The notes beneath the pieces are model-generated. The model had not been told where the DNA came from, searched no databases, and saw only the letters and a list, made by a program, of their open reading frames with translations. A stretch of DNA of 64,000 nt from contig JACEEZ010003598.1 of NCBI GenBank assembly GCA_016584305.1, positions 180,001-244,000 on the forward strand, in the 5' to 3' direction. The DNA is from Chionoecetes opilio. Lineage: Eukaryota > Arthropoda > Malacostraca > Decapoda > Majidae. The translations under genes and the position numbers were made by a program. Below are positions 1-10,760 of this stretch, piece after piece. Positions within the stretch are counted from its first letter, which is position 1. Each line of letters begins with the position of its first letter.

Positions 1-226
1 AAATGAGCCCCTGGAAATGCTGTCTCAACTCCCGACAGTGGGAGATGTTCTTAGATATCATCGGTGGTATTCATATAGGGTCAAATAACAAGATCGATGA
101 GGGGACCCTTCCCCTCCTAATAAGTCAATGAAGTTTCGCCCATTTTTTCCTTTCTTCATGTGTAATTAAATAAAGGGGTGTGCGATTTGATTCTTGGAAA
201 AAAGAAATACCCCATGTGAGGCTGGG

Positions 227-358
<132 letters not shown>

Positions 359-732
359 ACTCAGGAGTAAACTGGGTAGGTAGGCGTGGGGCGCGTCTGT
401 TACTGCGACACATAGTATACCGGTACTGGACAGTGGACAGTCACTGGACACGTACGGTTCCTGACAGAAAGGGACAGTTTAAGCTGTCCTTTTTAAGGAA
501 AATTTAAAGTTGAACTTGGTAAATACTTAGATAAATTAAAAAAAAATAATTAATGTATTTAAATTCTTCTGAGTCTGTCAAATGGCCTATCAAAAAGCAC
601 TCAAGCTAGGGCCGGATTTGGCTCACGGGCCGCCACTTGAGTAGCCCTGCTTCTCTGCCCGAACATTTGTGTCCCCCCCATCTCGTGCGCCTATGCTCCT
701 GGAGAAGGATTTTGATATGGTGGTAAAAGGTC

Positions 733-736
<4 letters not shown>

Positions 737-803
<67 letters not shown>
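737..803. repeat. (CT)n microsatellite
   Basis: Pure CT dinucleotide run of about 67 bp; the reverse-strand Arg/Glu open frame is a by-product. Confidence 0.95.
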
Positions 804-807
<4 letters not shown>

Positions 808-865
808 CAGTATATCAACGTAATATTTGTAATTTTCTATGATGTAATTGTAATTGTTGTGCTTC

Positions 866-1187
866 TAAACAGTCAATTACAATTACAAATACAATTACTT
901 TATGATTTTAAAGCTCAATTACAATTACAATTACTTGTAAATTAAAATATACAATTACAATTACAATTACAATTACAATTACTTGTAAATTAAAATATAC
1001 AATTACAATTACAATTACAATTACTTGTAAATTAAAATATACAATTACAATTACAATTAGAATTACTTGTAAATTAAAATATACAATTACAATTACAATT
1101 ACTTGTAAATTAAAATATACAATTACAATTACAATTACCCCAAAAATATGTAATTAATTACATTTCAATTAAATTACAATTACAATT
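866..1187. repeat. AATTAC-type tandem repeat
   Basis: Runs of the hexamer 'acaatt' are punctuated several times by the spacer 'acttgtaaattaaaatat', giving a higher-order tandem array of variable unit length. Confidence 0.9.
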
Positions 1188-1591
1188 ACTCCAAGCCTGG
1201 TTGGGACTCCCAGCCTGCGGAATGGCAGCTGTGAGTAGGTAGTACTGTAAACATCTCAACATCATAAGAAACAGTCAACTTCCTGGATGACGTGGTGATA
1301 AGCACATCAGCACACGTACATGTTACGGTGTGTACATATTATTATAGCACCTTGGCGTCGCTATAAAAAGAAAACAAAAATAATGTTGATAAAGGAAACT
1401 GAAGCTCGCACGGGATGCTGTGTTTTCCTTTTTTTTTTTTTACCTTCTCGTGGGGTTCATTTAGCGTGAAGGACAAAAAAGTCATAGGCCAGCGTGCTTT
1501 ATGGAGAATAGCAGTTTTTTTTTCTCTCTTTTCAAGCTTATTTTGGGGGTGTGGTGGGGAGGGAGAGAATAGGAGAAATAAAGGCAGTGAG

Positions 1592-1690
1592 GATCGTGCC
1601 TGAGAATAATGCATGAATAATGCACCACACTACAGTGTCTACACTGTAGTGTGGTGATGCCTAATTCATGCATTATTCTCAGGCACGATC
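1592..1690. repeat. Short near-perfect inverted repeat
   Basis: The sequence starting 'gatcgtgcctgagaataatg' is repeated inverted at the other end ('cattattctcaggcacgatc'), and the centre 'caccacactacagtg' is itself palindromic. The whole 99 bp can fold into one hairpin with arms of about 45 nt. It may be a tiny foldback element or replication-derived palindrome. Confidence 0.85.
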
Positions 1691-1878
1691 AGTGTTTTAT
1701 GACCGTTTTAGTCCCCCCCCCCCCCCCCCCCCACCTCTTCACTTCTTTAACCAAGATATTAAAAAAAAATCCTGAATCAGAAAGAAAAACGGATTTTGTT
1801 TTCATTTTTAGCACTTTTATTATGCACACATTCATGAACGCCCTTGCTTATATCCAGCAGATTTAGCTAGATCACGTT

Positions 1879-2090
1879 TAAGCCCTTGAGACCCAGAACG
1901 TAATTTCCATTGTTATTTAGCTACTATTAACTATTTTTAATGAATATAAGAAACATTTTATAGCTTTGACCTGTTTAGTATCCGTGTGCACTAACTAATT
2001 TCGTATATTTAGTTATTTTTTGTAATTTTATGGCAAACAATAGACAATTTTTTTTTATAGCAAAGGAAAGATCTGGGTGTGAAGGGGAAG
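1879..2090 (+). mobile_element. TTAA-ended MITE, family A (copy 1)
   Basis: About 210 bp related to at least seven other copies in the window. The family begins 'ttaaccccttgagacccaga' and ends 'agatctgggcgtgaagggg' plus ttaa, so it has imperfect terminal inverted repeats and TTAA edges. These features suggest a piggyBac-type non-autonomous element (inference). This copy has decayed ends. Confidence 0.75.
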
Positions 2091-2818
2091 GGGCGTCGCA
2101 CAGCAGAAACTACGTGATTTACGCATATACGTAGTTATGTGTGCTATGCGTGTCTTTGAATTGCTGCAGTGGTTCTTCAGATTGGTACCGCAGACCGGAA
2201 GCTTTGCTACGTAGGCCACGCGGTATGTGACGAGGCCACTTAACTTCTGATTGCCTGGGGAGCGATTTTTTCCGGCATGGCTTAAATTTGGTTGCTCATG
2301 CTCGGTAGACCGTTTCTTCTCAGTGTGATGATTAATGTGGCGGGGTGAGGAGCGTCGCCCTCATCTGTCAAGGCTGTCACACACTGTCTCTCCTTTAATT
2401 TTGCACCTGTGGTGGAAACAGCTGAAGGTGGAGGAACTTATTGAGGAAGTGAAGAGGTGGCCCTGCTTATGTATTATATGGGTTTCTTGTATCCTTTTCA
2501 ATCAGCTGCAAAACATACTTGGACTGTGAAGGTGATAATCGAAAATATTGTTTGAATATTTCTTCATCACAGCAAAGTTTCTGTACCAGATGATGGTACT
2601 CGCCAAAGTTTTCTCTTCTCAGGTTTGTTTCGTGTAGCCTACCCACTTCCTCCTCTTATTGGACAATGCCAGAAGTCAGCAATGGAATTTCTTCATCTGA
2701 CTCACCACCGCACCACAGAGCACAACTGGCCATCTTGAATAGTAGCATGTAACTGAGGGCATAGCGTGAGATATGTGTCTTCTGGTGTACGAACGAAATA
2801 GCGTGCATAGCTAGCTTT

Positions 2819-3165
2819 GGGGAGGCGGTAGCGGAGTGGTTAGCGTCTCCGACTGGCGTTCTCGGTGACCCGAGTTCGATCCCCGAAGAAAACCAAAAAA
2901 AAACCTTTCTGCACCGTCGAGTGCCCTAAGAACACCCACATGCTCTGCCCATCAACTCTACCTTCCATTGCGAGTGCATCGGAGGACACAGGGGGGCGGC
3001 ATGAGCCTATTCTAATCACAGGCGTCACTATAAAAATCCTGCCTGCGCCACCACGGGCGAGGACCAACCATCACAGCCCTCAAGTGAACCTCCAGAGCCT
3101 ACCATCCGAGCCCTGGGTCACCACTGCCTACAGGCGCTATAGGCACAAATGTAAAAAAAAAAAGC
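2819..3165 (+). repeat. tRNA-derived SINE
   Basis: The left end reads like a tRNA with a polymerase III A-box ('tagcggagtggttagcg') and B-box ('gagttcgatcc'), followed by a unique body and an A-rich tail near 3,150. Its tail motif 'tacaggcgctatagg' recurs near 56,500 and related body sequence recurs near 51,450-51,590. It is a retroposed SINE, not a functional tRNA gene. Confidence 0.8.
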
Positions 3166-3297
3166 GGGCGGCCTTCGCTTCAATCGAAAGGATAATAATA
3201 ATTAGGGCAAGCTTAAATGATAATTAGGCTGCGACCGCACTGGGAGCGAGAAAGCGAGCGAGAGCTTTATCAAAAATAGATAACTTCTGGCCGTATA

Positions 3298-3430
3298 ATA
3301 ACAATAATAATAATAAATAATAATAATAACAATAATTGCAATAATAATAATAAATAATAATAATAACGATAATAACAAAAATAATGATGGTCACGATAAT
3401 TATAATAATAATAATAATAATAACAAAAAA
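3298..3430. repeat. (AAT)n microsatellite
   Basis: Interrupted AAT/AAC trinucleotide run; the long Ile/Tyr reverse-strand frame is an artefact. Confidence 0.9.
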
Positions 3431-4027
3431 TATTGCATAAAAATATACGGAGTTAGTAAAACGTGGCAAGGCGTCACCGCAGAGTTTTACAGCCACACTT
3501 GCTTCTCTGTAACGACTTTCTATGCTCACCCTCTCACGCGAGCTTCATGTTAAGGCGAAGGCCGAGCTTCACGTTAAACCCTTAATTGACAGTTCTTCCT
3601 TTTTCTCTCTTGACTCACGCCCCCCTAGGTAGTTACCCACGCCCCACATGTTAAAAACCGCTGGTATAGAGGATTGAAAGAGACCAGAACACGCCCTATA
3701 AACAACGACTGATGACGGCAAATGGTGAAAATGACATATATCCTGAACCTTAGCGAATATACTCATATGCTTTGAGCCTTTTAGATGTGAAATTTCCACA
3801 GTGCTCATGAGATGCAAAGACAGAATGTGTGCCTAGAATGTTACAAACTGTAAACCCTCAAAAACCTAGTAGCCTACACACGTCCCTCAGTAACCTATAT
3901 AGCTACCCACGCCCACGCACGCTGAGAAACCCCCACTGTCTGGGCGGCGTCGGAACAGTCACAGGAAAACCACAGGCGGATTCTGGGCGGGTGGGACAAT
4001 GGGACATGACCACCCACCTACACCCAA

Positions 4028-4336
4028 AGAAAAATAGAGTAGTTTGGCCCCTTAAAATAGGAAAAACAGAGTAGTTTTGCCCCCTAGAATAGGACAAATA
4101 GAGTAGTTTTGCCCCCTAAAATAGGAAAAATAGAGTAGGTTTGCCCCCCAAAATAAGAAAAATAGAGTAGTTTTGCCCCCCAAAATAGGAAAAATAGAGT
4201 AGTTTTGCCCCCCAAAATAGGAAAAATAGAGTAGTTATGCCCCCCAAAATAGGAAAAATAGAGTAGTTTGCCCCCCAAAATAGGAAAAATAGAGTAGTTT
4301 TGCCCCCCAAAATAGGAAAAATAGAGTATTTTGACC
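4028..4336. repeat. 32-bp minisatellite, about nine copies
   Basis: The unit contains 'gagtagttttgcccccc' followed by 'aaaataggaaaaat'. Units are nearly identical with small substitutions and length changes of the C run. Overlapping reverse-strand open frames here are periodic artefacts. Confidence 0.92.
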
Positions 4337-4873
4337 CCCCCCCCCAAATGTCTGAAAATATCGTCATGTAGGCTAGTTTCGAGCTTCTCCCGATTTCGTG
4401 TTCGCTAAATGTCACATAATAACTGAATGCAATAGTGGTTACTCCCGTTAACCTTCATGGCCACTGCCACACCAAAGCAAATCCCCCACTGAGGAAAACA
4501 ATGGAAATATAAACAAATAGTATATGAGTATCGGGGTTTACCAGGGTAAGACCAACACTGATGACTCACTGTTTTCCGGGGTGCGTGTCGCCGTGCGTGG
4601 GGCAACACTGCCGCTTGGACGCTGAGATGGGGTTACGCCTCACGCCATGTAGCCTACAGTGGTGGTGGTGACATAACATACTGGGAGTTTAGGGTAAAAA
4701 TGTCCATATCGTTTTCAGTACTACTACTTCTGCTACTATTTTTACCACTACCACCATTACTATTGCTACTACTAGGGCCTACCACTACCTAATAATAATA
4801 TCAAAACTATTGCACTAGAGAAGAAGAGGAAGAGAAGGCGAAATAGAAAAAGAGAAGGAAAAAAAGCATGCAG

Positions 4874-5352
4874 CTACCGTAGATAACAGTGAAGTCGCCA
4901 CCTGCAGTGATGTCGCCAGGCGCCATATATTACGAATTATAGCATCACTACTGATTTTTGTGTGCCACTGAAGATAATACACAGTAGTTTATATCATGAC
5001 TGTATCTACCCAGTTTCAGCGTTGTTTTATGCTTTGTATCTGCAAGTATATACGGTTTCAAATTTCGCTACACTTTTTTTTTCGGGCGACGACGACAGCG
5101 GTACGACACTCAGTAAATAAACACTAGATGGCGACTCTACTGTTGGTAGCCACTTTGTAGATATTTTTGTAATTTGTTCATTTATAGTCATAATATGACA
5201 CAGATGAAGACACAAAATGGCACACACTCTCCACATAGCCCCTTCTAACTTTCCTGAAATCATGGATGTAGAAATGTAAGTATTAACGCCACCACACGTC
5301 TGTAAACAGAAGAAAAAAAGTTGTCCTGGCGACTCAACTGTTATCTACGGTA
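4874..5352. mobile_element. MITE family B (copy 1)
   Basis: About 479 bp bounded by terminal inverted repeats 'taccgtagataacagt' and 'actgttatctacggta'. Three more copies lie at 37,238, 45,523 and 52,062. No transposase is encoded. TA at the ends fits a Tc1/mariner-type TA target, but that assignment is inference. Confidence 0.85.
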
Positions 5353-6162
5353 GGTAGGGAATAAGAGAAGGAAGAGGATGAGGAGAAAAAGATGCACCAA
5401 GAAAAACACGTTCATGGAATTTGCCATCTCTCATTATTTTCCCGTGTACAAACGGGATTTTCCAATGTGGTAGAGTCAAAAAATTTCCCTTCGCGTAACT
5501 ATAGCATATGGCTTCTATCCGTGACCACTTCTTCCTCCTCGATCCCCCGTGTCGCAACATGATGGCTTCCTGTGTGTTCCTGTACATTACTTTCGTGGCC
5601 TTGGTGGAGGGAAGGTGACTGCTGGCTGACTGTTACTCGAATCAATTCCTTCCATTCCTGCTCTTCCTTCTCTACTTTGTCTACTCTACCTTCCTTCCTC
5701 ATTACTCTGGACAGTTACTCCATGGAACAACACGAGTGAGCAGCCTTGTCGAGTCATGCTAATTAGTTTCCACTCTTGTTTTGATGGAGGGAAGCAGTCG
5801 AGTGTCAGACTAAAGTGTGGAGTGGCAATGACTGACATGCTTTCGCGATGTAGAATCCACATAAATGAATAAGGAGGATGCGAAACTTGGTCCGGCAGTG
5901 ATCGCAGTGTGACGGAAATACTCCCCTAAAGTCGTGGTTACTTAATAACATAAGAAAATAAGGAAGCTACAAGAGGGCGTGAAACGGTGAGACCTACACG
6001 TGTAGTTTTTGTGTTCATTGATCTATAAATCTGCCGCCTGCCACTGCCAAGCCTCGTCTTTGAACAGCAGTTGACAGGCAGGGTGCAGAAATAGAGGCAT
6101 GTTGTAAGCAGCAATATACAAGCAACCTCTCTTTGAATCCATGACCTGAACTGAATGAAACA
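5353..6162. other. Upstream region of the GPCR gene
   Basis: No convincing coding exon. It holds a truncated copy of dispersed repeat family C near 5,945-6,010. The promoter and any 5' untranslated exon of the GPCR probably lie here or farther left, but I recognise no core-promoter element. Confidence 0.4.
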
Positions 6163-6307
6163 ATGGACGCAAAGAATTGTACGGGTGAGATGTGCGCCAG
6201 GTGTTACGAGGTGGGACTGTATCACCCCGGCCAGGTTCCTGTCTCACCAAGCCTCCTCCTCGCCGCCCTGGTGCACATCGGCCTCGTGGTGATCCTGGGC
6301 ACGCTCT
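6163..6307 (+). CDS. GPCR exon 1
   Basis: Start codon, N-terminus with glycosylation site NCT, and the first half of TM1. It ends in phase 1 at the consensus donor CT|GTAAGT. Confidence 0.8.
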
Positions 6308-8780
6308 GTAAGTCATGCAAAACCATGGTTCACCAGACTCGTTTTTGCTCCAGTGTTAATAGTGCTTTTCAGAATCGCTGCCGATTGTGCTATATTAATC
6401 GACGGTCTTGTCTCTGATGTTTGACCTGTAGGCTAGTATATATGACTAGCACGTGACCATTATGATAACCATGATTGCCCCGCCCTAACTTTCATCCCAT
6501 ACCAAGAATTCTATTACTTTGCCTGTATAAGATTGATTGATTTAATGCCTAAAAAGGTGAATGTGCCAGACATCAGAGGTCATATGGCACTATGGCAAAG
6601 CATATAAAGGGGAGGGGTTAAAGAATAATAGTGAAACGATGAGGGTGCCTTTATAAGAACAAGAAAATAAGGAAGCTATAAGAGGCGTGAGATCCCTAGC
6701 CTACACGTGGTAGTTTGTTACTTAATAGTACCGTAGGCTGCCTACATCCACCTTTCATCCCCATCCATGAAATTGTCTAGCCTCTTTATAAAACTCCCTA
6801 TTGACTCCGCACTATAGCTACCTGACGACTGAGTCCATTCCAATCATTTACCACCCTATTTGTGAACCATTTTTTTCCCATATCCATATCACAAGGTTAC
6901 CAAGGTCTCATCCCACTTTTTACCGTCGCAGTTAACGGACTAGCAATATGGTGCGTGGCAACCTGCAAGAGATCACGCACGGCGGTGAAGGTGTTGCTGT
7001 GCGGCGTGTTCGTGCCCCTGCTGCTGATCTGCCTGGTGACGCGTGCCATGCGCCTCGAGGCGATCCTGGCCATCTTGCAGTGTGACCCCACCAGGGCGTC
7101 GGCCACCAAGACGTTCGGCCTGACCACTGCACTCCTCTACAACTTCCTGGCACAGATGGAGCAGGCCTGCATCGCCGCGCTCGCCATCGTCAGGTAAAGA
7201 AGAACCCCTCTCACTCTGAACATATTGGGGGGTTGAGGCTGTGAGTTATCAGGTTATCAGCTATAGATAATATATTTCGATTGCGTCGGAAAATGTGTTT
7301 TCACCCGAAGATTCAATTTCAATGAGTTCAGATAAATTGACACTATTTCTTGCACTTTGATGCTGAAATGTCTGATGGCTACTCTCAGCTATTTCATAAC
7401 AGATACTGTATACAAATTATAGTTGATCACTGCCAAGCAGGTATTTCACTCCCCAAAAATGGGCAAAATTGGGATTGAAAAAATCCAGTTGGTAATCCTG
7501 TGGCAGACTGAAAGGTCACCGTCACTGACCCAGCACAGGACCAGCAGTGACGCTGCCACGCGGGTCCTGCCACTATAGCTGGTGGTGGCTGTCCGAGCTG
7601 CCCACCCGATGTCTCATATAACTCGGACTTGTCCGAGTTATATGATATTTGTCTGCCCAGATTAATGTCCTGGGAATGAAGGGTCCGAGTTGGAGGGGTT
7701 CTACTGTAATATGTTGGCGTTGTGAGTGACTTCCTTTATAGTAATACTGTAGTTGTACTGTATGTGTTAGCGGCTCAAAGAGTGATACATTGTACAAGCA
7801 ATTCCAGTGTGGTTCTCACCCCCAACAGAGCCGTGGCAGTGTGGTCCCCCCAGAGGCACACACTGAGCCTCTGTGTGGCGCTCACTGTGGTCGTCTCGCT
7901 CCTCATATACTCATTCTTCTCTGTCGTGGTAAGTTATGGACTTACAGTACTAAGAAGTCACATGGCAGGTTGATGTACTATATACAAACAATATACGTGT
8001 AATTGGTCAGCTGGGGTAAAGTACCATAACAATATTCTGTACATCATTTAGAAACTTTTGGAAAGAAATGGAGTCTCGTTTGTTTAAGGGAATATTTGGC
8101 GCTGGGTGGCTGGGGTACATCCAAGGCCATCACCTCCAGGAAATTGTGACCATCATCTATTTTTTCACCGCTGTCATGCTTCCTTTCCTGGTGACGGCCA
8201 TCGCTTATGCTCTGATGATGTTCGCTGTAAGTAATTAACTGTTTGAGGCACTAGTGGCCAAGAAAAGTTTATAAATTATCTTTTTTTTATCTCTGTTATC
8301 AGGTAACATGATTATTTTCAGGTTCCCTCATTGCAGGTGAGACGCAACAGGGAGCGTCTGGCCGTCAGCCAGGCCAGGGTGAGCCCCGCCGCCACCACGG
8401 ACCAGGCCACCCGGGCCATGATGGCAGTGTTAGTCAGCAATCTGGTCTTTGGTTTCCCACATGCTGTCTATCATCTTCTAGTAGATGATTCTAACACCTT
8501 AGAAATCATCTTCCACATGCTGTTTTACACACACTTTGTGGTGGACCCGCTGGCGTTCATCTGGTTCAACAGCCACTACCGCCACACTGTCCGGCAGCTG
8601 GTGGCCGCCGCCTGGAGGGCGTCGCTGGGCGGCTGCAGCTCATCCTTGCACAAACACTCCTTCAGAAAGGTGTCTTCCACCCTCCAATTCTGGACGACAT
8701 ATTCAATTGACCAAAAATCCTACAGCACAAAGGATCTAAAAGAGGTTCGCTTGACAGGCATGGTGCTCACCAAAGTCTGA
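6163..8780 (+). CDS. Orphan class A (rhodopsin-like) G protein-coupled receptor, five coding exons
   Basis: Predicted seven-transmembrane receptor at the plasma membrane; ligand unknown. Exons are 6163-6307, 6932-7193, 7829-7928, about 8074-8226, and 8337-8780 (or 8322-8780). Together they give 1,104 nt, about 367 residues. Visible features: short extracellular N-terminus with an N-glycosylation site (NCT); TM1 with the conserved Asn in 'LFNGLAIW'; Cys before TM3 ('LQCDP'); a degenerate DRY motif, 'VRAVAVW', keeping only the Arg; TM5 with Pro; TM6 with 'FGFPH'; TM7 with 'DPLAF' in place of NPxxY; then a basic helix-8 segment and a cytoplasmic tail. TM2 lacks the usual Asp, and the second extracellular loop has no visible Cys partner. 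The start Met begins the only open frame leading into TM1. The DPxxF form is shared by prostanoid-like and several orphan receptors, so subfamily is left open. The gene is convergent with OGDH downstream. Confidence 0.82.
6655..6890 (+). repeat. Dispersed repeat family C (copy)
   Basis: Matches the recurring decapod-type repeat that reads 'cataagaaaataaggaagct', 'cctacacgtggtagtt', 'tttcatccccatccatgaaa' and 'accaccctatttgtgaacca'. Other copies are near 19,370, 25,498, 32,365/35,153 and 43,825. It sits in GPCR intron 1 and ends about 40 bp before exon 2. Origin (SINE or LINE tail) is not resolved. Confidence 0.8.
6932..7193 (+). CDS. GPCR exon 2
   Basis: Encodes the end of TM1 (Asn of 'FNGLAIW'), intracellular loop 1, TM2 and most of TM3. 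The acceptor is 'taccgtcgcag' and the donor AG|GTAAAG, phase 2. The long GC-rich open frame contrasts with the flanking AT-rich intron. Confidence 0.82.
7573..7720. repeat. Possible pogo-like MITE remnant in GPCR intron 2
   Basis: Contains inverted 'ataactcggacttgtccgagttat' in two halves and the end 'ggaggggttctactgta', which resembles pogo/Tigger-type termini. Its left end is not clear. Confidence 0.4.
7829..7928 (+). CDS. GPCR exon 3
   Basis: 100 nt beginning one base into the Arg codon of the degenerate DRY motif, then 'AVAVWSPQRHT' and TM4. The acceptor 'ctcacccccaacag' and donor GTG|GTAAGT are both strong; it ends in phase 0. Confidence 0.8.
8074..8226 (+). CDS. GPCR exon 4 (5' boundary uncertain)
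   Basis: Encodes the second extracellular loop and TM5, ending GCT|GTAAGT in phase 0. The best-looking acceptor, 'catcatttag' ending at 8,051, leaves the reading frame off by one base relative to exon 3. The next in-frame AG ends at 8,073 but has a poor pyrimidine tract. Either the weaker site is used or a base is missing in the assembly. Confidence 0.65.
8337..8780 (+). CDS. GPCR exon 5 (last coding exon)
   Basis: Encodes intracellular loop 3, TM6, TM7 with 'DPLAF', helix 8 and the C-terminal tail, ending in TGA at 8,778-8,780. Two in-frame acceptors exist 15 bp apart, ending at 8,321 and 8,336. Using the first would add five residues. Confidence 0.8.
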   Translation: MRRNRERLAVSQARVSPAATTDQATRAMMAVLVSNLVFGFPHAVYHLLVDDSNTLEIIFHMLFYTHFVVDPLAFIWFNSHYRHTVRQLVAAAWRASLGGCSSSLHKHSFRKVSSTLQFWTTYSIDQKSYSTKDLKEVRLTGMVLTKV

Positions 8781-8821
8781 AGTGCGGCGTCCTGTCCACT
8801 GACTGATACTACATTTACCTG

Positions 8822-9090
8822 TGGGTGCATAAGTGGGCCAACACTTATTTGGTTCCTTGGTTTTGGCCCCGGTTCGAATCCGGGCCAGGGTAAGTCGGTG
8901 GCCAGCCCACCCAGCTGTTCATCCTTCCTTTCGGGGATGGTGGATAAATGGGTACCTGGGAAAACCTGGGGAAGGTAACTGTGGTAACCTGGATGTCACA
9001 CTAGCCCTGTGTCCCGGGGTAGTGGGTTCTCACCCACCACAGGCTCAAGGGCTAATGCCACGGAAATGAGCACAGAGGCCACACGGAGCA
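8822..9090 (+). repeat. tRNA-derived SINE (second family), + copy
   Basis: Contains the B-box-like 'ggttcgaatccgggccagg' and a body shared, inverted, with 28,772-29,040 ('acctggatgtcacactagcc', 'aagggctaatgccacgg'). The left A-box part is decayed. Confidence 0.8.
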
Positions 9091-10028
9091 TAGTATATGC
9101 CCCCATCTTTTATACTGTATGTGCGGGAAAGTCTTAACTCTTTACAATTATGACTGAATGGGAGATCTCATACTAGTGAAAGAAAAAAATATTGCTATGG
9201 GCCACCCCTTAAGGCATTATGGGCTGCCACACAAACCTTATGTGGCAATCTCAACAACATGTCTGCAACAGTTGCATGTCAAAAGTCACAGGAAAAGTGT
9301 TGTTAATGCTGAACAACACAATTCAGAATGCTCAAGTCAAGGGGTGGAGGGAAACAGTGTTCAGAGGGAATGTTCTGAAATAGAAATGCATCTAGCGAAG
9401 TGTTTGGCGTTGTGCCGCACCGCTGTGTTTCATATAGAAGGCCTAAGGAACACTGGGCGGATCTGCAAAACAAAAACATTACAATTGTTATCTTCCAAGC
9501 ATTTCCTGCAGCATTGGTACATACACGTGGCAGCTTTACTTCTAAAATTAAAGTTCTTTGCTTCCATGGGTCAGCCTTGATCTTAAATGCACTAATATCA
9601 AATGGGAATGACACAATCTGTACTCTGAAAACTGTCATCCATGTTTTCTCGAGGAGATGAAATGAAACGCCCTTCACTTTCTTCACATATTACTTGCTTC
9701 ACCAATGTACAGCTGTGCTTGAAAAATAAAACTTCTATGTACATTTCCTCTCAGGAATACACTTCATTGAAAATTCCAGCACGAGTGAGAAAGTAAAGTT
9801 ATATAGGTAACTATTATGCTCTGACAATAAATAGATGGAATAAAAACTGAAAGCATTATAAGCAGCAGCTGTGGCATAGGAAGCAAACAGGCATGTCAGC
9901 AGGAGTACAAAGGAGTGCAATGCCATGATTGTGTATGGGTGTGTATAGGCACTTGAAGACCGACCTTGTGACACAATAATGAGACAACGCAGATCTGGCG
10001 CATGAGGTTACCAGCAGCTCACATTAAC
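9091..10028. other. Intergenic, nothing recognised
   Basis: A few open frames over 80 codons occur here, but none shows recognisable domains, splice-supported structure or biased composition. The GPCR 3' untranslated region probably extends into the first part. Confidence 0.4.
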
Positions 10029-10760
10029 TCAACTTATTAAATACTGATGCATAAGTGTCCATGTCTCACATCCATAGAGTAAGACAGGGATCACAAGCAA
10101 CTTGAAGAACAGAATCTTTGTCCTACTGCACAGGTACCGACAATGCCAAATACTCCTGCTGAGCGAGTCCATAACACCGTGGGCTATGCCAATCCGCCGT
10201 AAGACTTCTTGACATGACCCGCCGTCATTATGGACTGCGCTACCAAGGTATGTAAAACTTTCCAAGATCTCAATGTTCTCGCCGCACGCATGAACAGACT
10301 GTACTGTTTCATCTAGTAAGCCTCCAAACACCTGGACCTTGGTCTTGTGCCAAGAGACTTCAAGTCCCAAAGGCTTTGCCTCCTCGTGCAGCGCCTCGAG
10401 AGCCATCACCAGGACCTCCAGCGACTCAGCAAAGATTACTGCATCATCGGCAAAAACAAGATCAGTGATCTTGGTGTTGCCGAGGGTTGCTCCACAATCA
10501 CTTTGATCTACAACCTTTTCCAATACCCAGTCCATACAAGTGTTGAAAAGTGATGGGGCAAGGACGCACCCTTGCCTCACTCCTGTATTCACAGGAAAGA
10601 AGCTGGATACACCTCCCCCACACTTCACAGCACTCTCAGTCCCAGAATACAGACCAGTCATCAAATAAATAGTCCTTGCAGGAATCCCGCGAAGTCGCAG
10701 AAGATCCCAGAGTGACTCACGATGCACTGAGTCTTCTTGAGATCAATATAATGGGAGTCT
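10029..10760 (-). mobile_element. LINE reverse-transcriptase fragment
   Basis: A 232-codon open frame with non-LTR reverse-transcriptase motifs: 'HRESLWDLLRLRGIP', 'GVRQGCVLAPSLFN', the catalytic 'FADD' box and 'LLYGCETWT'. Just upstream, 'YIDLKK' is followed by a small deletion that removes the 'AFD' of the usual 'KAFDSVHRE' motif and shifts the frame. The element is truncated at both ends, with neither endonuclease nor 3' tail, so it is a dead but fairly young fragment. Confidence 0.88.

Noticed and set aside
6023..6316. Reverse-strand open frame over GPCR exon 1
   Set aside because: Shadow of the GPCR exon on the other strand; the + strand encodes a proper TM1.
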